Shown: one piece after another, positions 1-5,156 of the stretch | Layout: the number at the start of each line of letters is the position of its first letter | How positions within the stretch are numbered: position 1 is the stretch's first letter | From: Campylobacteraceae bacterium | GTDB taxonomy: Bacteria; Campylobacterota; Campylobacteria; Campylobacterales; JALSKU01 | DNA: 6,185 nt | Assembly: GCA_015488975.1 (NCBI GenBank) | Contig: WFMT01000302.1 | Span: 1-6,185, forward strand | Reading direction: 5' to 3' | Position numbers and translations under genes: made by a program | Notes under the pieces: model-generated | What the model was told of the DNA's origin: nothing | The model's input: the letters and a program-made list of their open reading frames with translations, nothing else | The model's database searches: none

Positions 1-277
1 ATCTTCCCATAGCAAACGGTAAATCCATAGAAACTACAACTACATCAACACCGTCAATAGAAGTTGCTTCTTCGTTAAATTTTCTGGTTTCCGCAGCACA
101 TACAGGAGTATCTAAAGATGGAACAGCAACAATAAGCTGAACCTTGTCTGCTGCACCACCTACTTTTATCTCTGACAAATCTTTGCCTACAACAATCACT
201 TCAGGAGCTTTGTCTCCCACCTTTAAATCATTACCTTTTAATGCTACTTCATTACCTTTTAACTTTGTTTTTGCCAT
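1..277 (-). CDS. tpx: Thiol peroxidase Tpx, atypical 2-Cys peroxiredoxin (N-terminal part, cut by window edge)
   Basis: Peroxiredoxin of the Tpx family, which reduces hydrogen peroxide and alkyl hydroperoxides using thioredoxin. In Gram-negative bacteria it is cytoplasmic or periplasmic; no signal peptide is visible here, so cytoplasmic is more likely. Translating the reverse strand gives 92 residues starting MAKTKLKGNEVALKGND. The thioredoxin-fold start is followed by the family active-site motif PSLDTPVC, which puts the peroxidatic cysteine at residue 60 with the conserved Thr at 57 (E. coli Tpx uses Cys61). The visible part ends at DLPFAMGR, just before the place where the family's resolving cysteine lies (Cys95 in E. 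coli), so the 1- or 2-Cys state cannot be checked here. The ATG is chosen because an AAGGA Shine-Dalgarno lies 8 bases upstream. The gene has its own promoter and appears separate from the permease gene upstream of it. Roughly the C-terminal 75 residues are missing. Confidence 0.93.
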   Translation of the reverse strand, partial: MAKTKLKGNEVALKGNDLKVGDKAPEVIVVGKDLSEIKVGGAADKVQLIVAVPSLDTPVCAAETRKFNEEATSIDGVDVVVVSMDLPFAMGR

Positions 278-285
278 TTGTATTA

Positions 286-290
286 TCCTT
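286..290 (-). promoter_or_regulatory. Shine-Dalgarno site of tpx
   Basis: The minus strand reads AAGGA followed by 8 bases and then the tpx ATG at 277. This fixes the start codon, and no competing start is seen nearby. Confidence 0.75.
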
Positions 291-308
291 TTTTTAAAGT
301 TTCACCAA

Positions 309-314
309 ATTATA
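309..314 (-). promoter_or_regulatory. Predicted -10 box of the tpx promoter
   Basis: The minus strand carries a perfect TATAAT here. The implied transcription start is near 302, giving a leader of about 25 nt that contains the Shine-Dalgarno. There is no good TTGACA 17 bases upstream; instead the upstream DNA is T-rich (runs around 325-350), as is usual for Campylobacterota sigma-70 promoters. It lies between the permease stop (366) and tpx, so tpx is probably transcribed independently of the ABC genes. Confidence 0.55.
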
Positions 315-334
315 ACGAAATAGGATAAAAACTA

Positions 335-346
335 TCTTAATTAAGA
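335..346. repeat. 12-bp perfect AT palindrome (TCTTAATTAAGA) between the permease and tpx
   Basis: The sequence equals its own reverse complement over 12 bases. It lies about 20 bases upstream of the tpx -10 box, overlapping the -35 region, and 20 bases past the permease stop codon. It could be an operator for a dimeric regulator of tpx, or a weak AT-only terminator for the ABC unit (the minus strand continues ATAGTTTTTAT). Chance is also possible in DNA this AT-rich. Confidence 0.4.
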
Positions 347-365
347 AATTATTTACTAATCAATC

Positions 366-1331
366 TCAAAATCCACCTTTGGCTTTAAGCTTTTTCTCAT
401 ATCTGTGTCCGATTATTGCCAAAGTAAATGTTATGGAAAAGTACATAGCAGCTACAACCAGCCATGTTTCAAATGGTGAAAATGTATTGGCAACAATCTC
501 TCGACCGACTTTTGTAAGATCGGTAATGGATATAACAGATACCAAAGATGAGTCTTTAACCATTGCTATAACTTCTCCGACAAGTGCAGGCAAAGCTCTT
601 TTAAGTGCCTGTGGCATTACAATATGTCCCATAGTTTGAAAATAATTCATACCAAGAGATTTTGATGCTTCTGTTTGACCTTTATCGACTGACTGTATCG
701 CTCCTCTTAAAATTTCTGCTATATATGCACCATAAAAAAGTCCAAGTGATGCAGCACCTGCTACAAATCTTTCAAGGTTGAAAATAGTAGCTATAATGAA
801 GTAAAATATGAAGATTTGAACCAGCAGCGGTGTCCCTCTGATAATCGTTATATAAACAGTAGCTATATCATCTAAGAACGGATATCCGCTTATCCTCATA
901 AAAGTCAAAATCCACCCGAGCGTAAACGCCAATACAGCCGCATAAAATGAAATCTCAAGTGTTACGTATAAACCTCTTAAAAGCGGTCCTGATGTTAATG
1001 TTTTATAATATGCAAGCGAATCTCCCTGATAAACTTCCTCGCCATTTGTAACATCTATTTTATAACCTTTTGTATTAATCTCTTTTTTATCACCATCAGC
1101 ACTGACGATTTTTATCTCATTGCCTTTTATATGGACAGTTCCGTCAAACGGAGCATTTAGAGAGACTTTTTTCTCATAAACAAAATATTGGGGTACACTG
1201 TTCCATTTCCATATATAATTCATATGAGTTGCAGCTATATATAACCCTGCCAGGATAAGCACATAAAAACCCAAGGCCACAAAATGACCAAAGGTTTTAT
1301 TTTTTATAATCGTCTTTTTTTTCTTGACCAT
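366..1331 (-). CDS. Polar amino-acid ABC transporter permease (His/Glu/Gln type) with a large periplasmic insert
   Basis: Inner-membrane permease of the HisM/GlnP family, 321 aa, which forms the channel for amino-acid uptake with a periplasmic binding protein and an ATPase. After a basic start (MVKKKK) come one membrane helix (about 16-36) and a polar segment of about 80 residues (40-118). The transport domain follows: helix about 122-145, RGTPLLVQ at 165-172, further helices about 170-186, 190-207, 247-270 and 288-308, and the EAA coupling loop at 221-240 (EAS...G.........MP) that docks on the ATPase. The family core is usually nearer 220-250 aa; the excess is helix 1 plus the insert, whose spaced Gly/Asp pattern resembles a lipoyl or barrel-sandwich fold (inference). 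The start lies 3 bases after the stop of the binding-protein gene with only a weak Shine-Dalgarno, so translation is probably coupled. No ATPase or second permease is nearby, so it may act as a homodimer with an ATPase encoded elsewhere. The exact substrate is unknown. Confidence 0.9.
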   Translation of the reverse strand: MVKKKKTIIKNKTFGHFVALGFYVLILAGLYIAATHMNYIWKWNSVPQYFVYEKKVSLNAPFDGTVHIKGNEIKIVSADGDKKEINTKGYKIDVTNGEEVYQGDSLAYYKTLTSGPLLRGLYVTLEISFYAAVLAFTLGWILTFMRISGYPFLDDIATVYITIIRGTPLLVQIFIFYFIIATIFNLERFVAGAASLGLFYGAYIAEILRGAIQSVDKGQTEASKSLGMNYFQTMGHIVMPQALKRALPALVGEVIAMVKDSSLVSVISITDLTKVGREIVANTFSPFETWLVVAAMYFSITFTLAIIGHRYEKKLKAKGGF

Positions 1332-1334
1332 AAG

Positions 1335-2144
1335 TTACTGAACTCTTTTTAACCAATATGTACTTTTAAACCATTTATGATAGATTTTTTCGTATGTTCC
1401 ATCATGTTTTGCTTGGTTTAAGAAATTATCAAGCCAATTTAAAAAGTCAGGATCACCTTTTCTAACAGCCCATCCAAGAGGTTCAAATGTCAAATCTTTA
1501 TCCCAGAACACAATGCCGGAATTTTTACCTCTTTTTGCCATAAATATAGCATTATAAGGTTTATCATATATAAATGCATCTGCCTTGCCGTTTAACAATT
1601 CTTGAACAGCATCAGCCTCAGTATCAAATGTTCTGATTTTTGCATGTTTAAACATTCTTCTTGCTGCGATTTCGCCTGTAACACCAAGTTTTGTAACTAT
1701 TGTATATTGGGGTTTGTCCAAGTCTTTCCAAGACTTTTTACCCTTTGCTACGCTTGCTCTGACAAGTAAAGTTTGTCCTATATTTATATATGGGTTTGCA
1801 AAGTTAATCTTTAAATTTCTTTTTTGAGTTACTGTCATACCTGAGATAATTATATCATATTTTCCAGCTAACAATCCAGCGATGATGCCATCCCATGCGG
1901 TTGGAACTATTTTAAGTTTAACTCCCATATCTTTGGCCATTCTTCTAGCCATATCAACATCAAAACCTATGATATTACCTTTTTTATCTCTCATTTCAAA
2001 AGGCATATATCCCGGCTCCATACCAACTCTTAAAACACCTCTTTGCTCTATCTGATTTAAAGTTGATTGTTTCCACAAACTCAAATCAGATGCTAACAGA
2101 TTAACACCAAGCACCAACAGCAGTGCCACTAATATCTTCTTCAT
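1335..2144 (-). CDS. Periplasmic amino-acid-binding protein of an ABC transporter (SBP_bac_3 family)
   Basis: Extracytoplasmic solute receptor for the adjacent permease, 269 aa, the family's usual length. Residues 1-19 are a signal peptide (MKK, a Leu/Val-rich core, then LLAS before Asp20); there is no lipobox Cys, so it should be soluble in the periplasm. The family-3 signature lies around 60-74 (GFDVDMARRMAKDMG). Expected ligand contacts are the aromatic/Pro segment GYMPF (45-49), the ISGMTVTQKR stretch (100-109) whose Thr and Arg109 would hold the alpha-carboxylate, GVTGE (154-158), and Asp194 in IYDKP for the alpha-amino group. These residues indicate an alpha-amino acid but do not separate Gln, Glu, His, Arg or cystine. 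The C-terminus (YEKIYHKWF) is typical. The start is supported by an AAGGAG Shine-Dalgarno 5 bases upstream and by the signal peptide. It is the first gene of the two-gene ABC unit. A catalytic cyclohexadienyl-dehydratase-type relative cannot be fully excluded, but the adjacent permease argues for transport. Confidence 0.92.
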   Translation of the reverse strand: MKKILVALLLVLGVNLLASDLSLWKQSTLNQIEQRGVLRVGMEPGYMPFEMRDKKGNIIGFDVDMARRMAKDMGVKLKIVPTAWDGIIAGLLAGKYDIIISGMTVTQKRNLKINFANPYINIGQTLLVRASVAKGKKSWKDLDKPQYTIVTKLGVTGEIAARRMFKHAKIRTFDTEADAVQELLNGKADAFIYDKPYNAIFMAKRGKNSGIVFWDKDLTFEPLGWAVRKGDPDFLNWLDNFLNQAKHDGTYEKIYHKWFKSTYWLKRVQ

Positions 2145-2149
2145 ATAAT

Positions 2150-2155
2150 CTCCTT
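2150..2155 (-). promoter_or_regulatory. Shine-Dalgarno site of the binding-protein gene
   Basis: The minus strand reads AAGGAG, 5 bases before the ATG at 2144. This is the strongest ribosome site in the divergent region, in contrast to the transporter gene on the other strand, which has none. Confidence 0.8.
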
Positions 2156-2174
2156 AAAAAAATTTCTAAATAAC

Positions 2175-2180
2175 ATTTTA
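2175..2180 (-). promoter_or_regulatory. Predicted -10 box of the binding-protein/permease unit
   Basis: The minus strand reads TAAAAT (5 of 6 to TATAAT), which would start transcription near 2168 and give a leader of about 24 nt. A TTTACA sequence (2202-2207) lies upstream, but at 21 bases it is too far for a standard -35 pairing, so the promoter would rely on the -10 and the AT-rich upstream DNA. Confidence 0.4.
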
Positions 2181-2200
2181 CTTAATTAGGCTTAAAATTA

Positions 2201-2228
2201 TTGTAAATTCAGTTTAATTTAGTAAAAT
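2201..2228 (+). promoter_or_regulatory. Predicted promoter of the DMT transporter gene, placed for a leaderless mRNA
   Basis: TTGTAA (2201-2206, 4 of 6 to TTGACA) and TAAAAT (2223-2228, 5 of 6 to TATAAT) are separated by 16 bases. The -10 ends 6 bases before the ATG at 2235, so transcription would begin at or within a base or two of the start codon. Other AT-rich -10-like stretches upstream (TAAAAT-like around 2193-2198) could give a leader of about 30 nt instead. Confidence 0.4.
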
Positions 2229-2234
2229 CATTAA

Positions 2235-3131
2235 ATGAAAAACGCAATTTTTAATAAAATAAGAGAATTCGGAGCGGATATTGCACTCATCAGTGTAGCC
2301 CTATCTTGGGGGACTACTTTTATTATAGTCCAGGATGCCATCAAAAATGTACCGGTTTTTTCATTTTTATTTTTAAGATTTTTTCTTTCATTTTTATTAT
2401 TATCCATTATATCACTAAGATATAAAAAAGATTTAAATTTGCCTCTTATTAAAGCAGGTGTGTTCTTAGGATCACTTTTTTTCTTTGGATATGCTACTCA
2501 AACTTATGGATTAGTTTACACAAAGTCATCAATAGTTGCGTTTATAACAGGCTTAAATGTGATTATCGTACCGGTGGTGCTTTATATACTTTTTAAGAAG
2601 AAAGTATATATTTTTTCTGTTTTGGGTGCTTTAATCGCAACTGTTGGTCTTTGGATGCTTACAGGTGCAAATGGCATAACTTCTTTTGGAAAAGGAGAAT
2701 TTTATTCACTGCTTTGTGCCACATTCTTTGCTATACATATAGTTTACACCGCAAAACTCTCAAAAAAGTATAATATTTTTTTACTTGTTAGCGTTGAATT
2801 GCTAACTGTAGCACTTTTTTCTTTGATTTTTTCTTTGATTTTTGACCCTTTTACTATACCGAAAACATACTCTTATGCTTTATTGCTTGCCCTGTTTAGT
2901 ACAGTTATTTTTGCAACAGTATATGCACTTTTTATACAAACATATATGCAACAATACACAACTCCGGCAAAAACTGCCATCATATTTACGATGGAGCCAA
3001 TAAGTGCAGCTGTTTTTAGTTACTATTATGCTCATGAAGTTTTAAATACAACTCAGATTGCAGGAGGAGTAATCATGATTTTTGCTATTTTGCTTGCAGA
3101 AATAGGCTCTTACTTTAGGAATAAGGTCTAA
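2235..3131 (+). CDS. DMT-superfamily transporter with two EamA domains (probable metabolite exporter)
   Basis: Inner-membrane protein of the drug/metabolite transporter superfamily, 298 aa, the normal length for the ten-helix members. Helices lie at about 15-35, 41-61, 72-90, 98-119, 126-143, 154-173, 181-203, 212-233, 245-263 and 273-293, forming two EamA repeats. Family landmarks are ALSWGTTFI in helix 1, SSIVAFITGLNVIIVPVV in helix 4, and in the second repeat TPAKTAIIFTMEPISAAVFS, where the Glu-Pro is the common EamA element. Members export amino acids, nucleosides or drugs, or import sugars; the substrate cannot be read from sequence. The start is secure: a TAA stop sits in frame directly before the ATG, and no ATG, GTG or TTG follows before helix 1. 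There is no Shine-Dalgarno. It diverges from the amino-acid ABC unit and converges on corA. Sharing a control region with an amino-acid uptake unit weakly hints at an amino-acid-related role. Confidence 0.92.
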   Translation: MKNAIFNKIREFGADIALISVALSWGTTFIIVQDAIKNVPVFSFLFLRFFLSFLLLSIISLRYKKDLNLPLIKAGVFLGSLFFFGYATQTYGLVYTKSSIVAFITGLNVIIVPVVLYILFKKKVYIFSVLGALIATVGLWMLTGANGITSFGKGEFYSLLCATFFAIHIVYTAKLSKKYNIFLLVSVELLTVALFSLIFSLIFDPFTIPKTYSYALLLALFSTVIFATVYALFIQTYMQQYTTPAKTAIIFTMEPISAAVFSYYYAHEVLNTTQIAGGVIMIFAILLAEIGSYFRNKV

Positions 3132-3165
3132 AAAAATTCAGAACCATTTTTTCCTAAGAAAAAAT
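3131..3165. terminator. Possible AT-rich bidirectional terminator hairpins between the convergent DMT and corA genes
   Basis: Two overlapping, mutually exclusive stems are visible. One pairs 3131-3137 (AAAAAAT) with 3146-3152 (ATTTTTT). The other pairs 3146-3153 (ATTTTTTC) with 3158-3165 (GAAAAAAT) around a 4-base loop. Both are almost pure A-T, and much of the structure overlaps the 3' end of corA. The first ends in a T-run on either strand, as a two-way terminator would. The weakness of the stems keeps confidence low. Confidence 0.3.
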
Positions 3166-4070
3166 AGCGTAATGATGGCTGATAAAATAAATGAAATACC
3201 AATAGTTATAAAAAAGGCATGGGGCGAGTGTTGAAAAGGAATATCAACATTCATTCCGTAAATACTGGCTATCAATGTGGGGATCATCAAGATAATCGTC
3301 ACAGATGTTAAAAATTTCATGACCATATTTAGATTGTTTGAAATGACTGACGCAAAAGCATCCATCATACCACTTAATATATTGCTATAAATATTTGCCA
3401 TCTCAATGGCTTGTTTATTATCTATGATAACATCTTCTAACAAATCTTTATCTTCATCATTAAGTTCCAAAAGTCCAATCTTTTGAAGTCTCTCCATAAC
3501 GAGTTCATTTGATTTTAAAGATGTGGCAAAAAATACAAGGCTTTTTTCTATATTTAAAAGTTTTATTAATGCTTCATTTTTCATAGACACATGTAATTCT
3601 GTCTCTATTTTATTTGTCCTTCTATAAATATCTTTTAAATATTTCAAATACAAAATTGCTGTTTCATGAAAACAATATAGTATAAAATGACTTCTGTTTT
3701 GAGTAGATATTTTTTTTATTTTACCATTAAATAAATTTAAGATGGAAGTAAAATTTTCTAAACATACTGTAATAACCACATCTTTAACCAATACTATTCC
3801 TACTGGCAAGGTTGTAAAAGGAATATCGTGATTGTTGTTATCAAATTTAGGTATTCTAAGCACTATTAAAGTAGTATTATCTTCCGTTTCTATCCTCGAT
3901 CTCTCATCTATATCAAGAGAATCTGTTAAAAAATCCAAAGGAATATTTAACTCTTTTGATAAACTTTGTATCTCTTCTTTGCTGGGATTAGAAACATTGA
4001 TCCAGCAATGACTCTCGATTTTTTTAACTGAGACAAAACCTTTGTCAGTACTTTTTAGCAACTCTATCAT
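3138..4070 (-). CDS. corA: CorA-family magnesium/divalent cation transport protein
   Basis: Pentameric inner-membrane channel family for Mg2+ (also Co2+ or Ni2+), 310 aa. The N-terminal two-thirds is the cytoplasmic domain, with a long helical stretch rich in charged residues (about 140-250). The C-terminus has the two family helices (about 252-271 and 285-305). The signature YGMN (271-274) ends the first helix, and the protein finishes FLRKKWF, the typical basic/aromatic CorA tail. The loop after GMN reads VDIPFQHSPHAF and lacks the MPE acid seen in E. coli CorA, so the exact metal is uncertain; GMN argues for Mg2+ uptake rather than ZntB-type zinc export. I chose the ATG at 4070: AAAGGAG lies 5 bases upstream and a -10 box predicts transcription from near 4091. 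An in-frame TTG at 4091 would add 7 residues, but lies upstream of that Shine-Dalgarno and about at the predicted transcription start. It is transcribed alone and converges on the DMT gene. Confidence 0.88.
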   Translation of the reverse strand: MIELLKSTDKGFVSVKKIESHCWINVSNPSKEEIQSLSKELNIPLDFLTDSLDIDERSRIETEDNTTLIVLRIPKFDNNNHDIPFTTLPVGIVLVKDVVITVCLENFTSILNLFNGKIKKISTQNRSHFILYCFHETAILYLKYLKDIYRRTNKIETELHVSMKNEALIKLLNIEKSLVFFATSLKSNELVMERLQKIGLLELNDEDKDLLEDVIIDNKQAIEMANIYSNILSGMMDAFASVISNNLNMVMKFLTSVTIILMIPTLIASIYGMNVDIPFQHSPHAFFITIGISFILSAIITLFFLRKKWF

Positions 4071-4075
4071 AGAAG

Positions 4076-4082
4076 CTCCTTT
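4076..4082 (-). promoter_or_regulatory. Shine-Dalgarno site that fixes the corA start
   Basis: The minus strand reads AAAGGAG, 5 bases before the ATG at 4070. It lies inside the longer reading frame that opens at the TTG at 4091, so it favours the ATG over that TTG. Confidence 0.8.
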
Positions 4083-4097
4083 AAAATGCAACGGATG

Positions 4098-4103
4098 ATT
4101 GTA
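4098..4103 (-). promoter_or_regulatory. Predicted -10 box of the corA promoter
   Basis: The minus strand reads TACAAT (5 of 6 to TATAAT). Upstream, around 4112-4130, is a T-rich stretch (TTTAATTATTTTTTAAAG) in place of a -35, a pattern known for Campylobacterota sigma-70 promoters. The predicted start of transcription is near 4091, giving a leader of about 21 nt. Confidence 0.5.
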
Positions 4104-4118
4104 CTGCTAAGTGCTTTA

Positions 4119-4153
4119 AAAAATAATTAAATCTACACAAAACTACTTTTGGT
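4119..4153 (-). terminator. Weak candidate terminator after tsaD
   Basis: On the minus strand, 5 bases past the tsaD stop, ACCAAAAGTAGTTTTGTGT can fold as CAAAA/TTTTG around GTAG, extended by two pairs across a one-base bulge. After 5 more bases comes a T-rich run (TTTAATTATTTTT). The stem is weak, and the T-run doubles as the upstream element of the corA promoter, so some read-through into corA is plausible. Confidence 0.3.
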
Positions 4154-4157
4154 ATTT

Positions 4158-5156
4158 TTAGAGTCTTGGGCTTACTTTTATATCATTAATATTTACAAAA
4201 TAATTGTGCTTGTATGCTTCTATTCCATATCTTCCTATCATAGCAGCATTGTCCGAGCAATACTTAAGTTTAGAGAGTTCAAGCTCCAAACCAAACTCTC
4301 TTGTAAGCATCAATATCTTTGCTCTTAAATATTCATTTGCACTTGCTCCACCGACTATAGAGAAGATACCATTTTGCTCTTTTATGCCATTTGCTTCTTT
4401 TTTTAAGATATTTTTTAATTTGTGCAATAGATGAGCAGTTGCTGTTTTTTGAAAAGAAGCACAGATATCTTGTTTGTCCTGCTTACTCATATCACCTAAA
4501 GATTCCACAGCGAGTCTAACTTGATTTTTAAGTCCGGAGTAGCTAAAAGCTATCTTGTTTGAATTATAAAGAGGAGTGGTAAAACCAAATCTATTCTCAT
4601 CTCCTTTTTTGGCATACTCTTCTACTACAGGACCTCCGGGGTATCCAAGTCCCAACATCTTGGCTACTTTGTCAAAACTCTCACCAAAGCTGTCATCAAG
4701 AGTTGTAGCTAAAATCTTATAATTGAAAAAATCATTTACTTTTAAAACTTGGGTGTGACCTCCTGATACCAAAAGTGCAAGCATCGGGAAAATACCATCT
4801 TTTTCAATAAATAAAGAAGAGATATGTCCCTTTAAGTGATTTACTGCTATCAGCGGTATATTAAGGGCTACACTTAAAGCTTTTGCCATAGTAACTCCCT
4901 CAACCAAAGTAACAGAAAGCCCCGGCTCATTCGTAACTGCTACAGCTTTAATACTATCAAAATATATCCTGCACTCTTCAAGGATTTTAGGAAGAGCTAC
5001 CGCGTGAAGCCTAGCTGCAAGTTCAGGTACAACGCCACCATAAAAAGAGTGTTCTTTTTCTTGGGATATTTTTTTATGGAATATTAATTTTTTGGAACTT
5101 ATCTCGGTAATGGCGATAGAGCTGTCATCGCAACTGCTTTCTATGCTTAAGAGCAT
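4158..5156 (-). CDS. tsaD: tRNA N6-threonylcarbamoyladenosine transferase subunit TsaD (Gcp/YgjD)
   Basis: Cytoplasmic enzyme that, with TsaB and TsaE, moves the threonylcarbamoyl group from TC-AMP to adenosine 37 of ANN-decoding tRNAs, making t6A. The protein is full length at 332 aa. Visible ASKHA-fold motifs in order: IESSCDDSS (5-13), YGGVVPELAARLHA (39-52), NHLKGH (106-111) with metal ligands His107 and His111, LLVSGGHTQ (128-136), DDSFGESFDKVAKMLGLGYPGG (154-175), FSYSGLK (204-210), IVGGASAN (267-274) and SDNAAMIG (301-308) with the third metal ligand Asp302. The segment TNEPGLSVTLVEG (75-87) departs from the usual GPGL...LVG glycines; as I recall, Campylobacter and Helicobacter TsaD share this, so it is a lineage feature rather than damage. 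The ATG follows the dxr stop directly (TAAATG), with AGGA 9 bases upstream inside dxr, so translation is coupled to dxr. Confidence 0.96.
   Translation of the reverse strand: MLLSIESSCDDSSIAITEISSKKLIFHKKISQEKEHSFYGGVVPELAARLHAVALPKILEECRIYFDSIKAVAVTNEPGLSVTLVEGVTMAKALSVALNIPLIAVNHLKGHISSLFIEKDGIFPMLALLVSGGHTQVLKVNDFFNYKILATTLDDSFGESFDKVAKMLGLGYPGGPVVEEYAKKGDENRFGFTTPLYNSNKIAFSYSGLKNQVRLAVESLGDMSKQDKQDICASFQKTATAHLLHKLKNILKKEANGIKEQNGIFSIVGGASANEYLRAKILMLTREFGLELELSKLKYCSDNAAMIGRYGIEAYKHNYFVNINDIKVSPRL

Noticed and set aside
379..639. Open frame of 86 codons on the plus strand
   Set aside because: It lies wholly inside the permease gene on the opposite strand, has no recognisable family features and no Shine-Dalgarno; it is a shadow of the real gene.
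4071..4091. Seven-residue N-terminal extension of CorA from a TTG codon
   Set aside because: A strong AAAGGAG lies between this TTG and the ATG at 4070, and the predicted transcription start falls at about the TTG, leaving no ribosome site for it.
4135..4157. Possible riboswitch or small RNA upstream of corA (an M-box was considered because corA can be Mg2+-regulated)
   Set aside because: Only about 20 nt lie between the predicted transcription start and the ATG, too short for an M-box; the only structure seen is a weak hairpin after tsaD.
4204..4434. Open frame of 76 codons on the plus strand
   Set aside because: It is antisense to the 3' part of tsaD, whose motifs are conserved across this stretch; nothing supports translation of the other strand.
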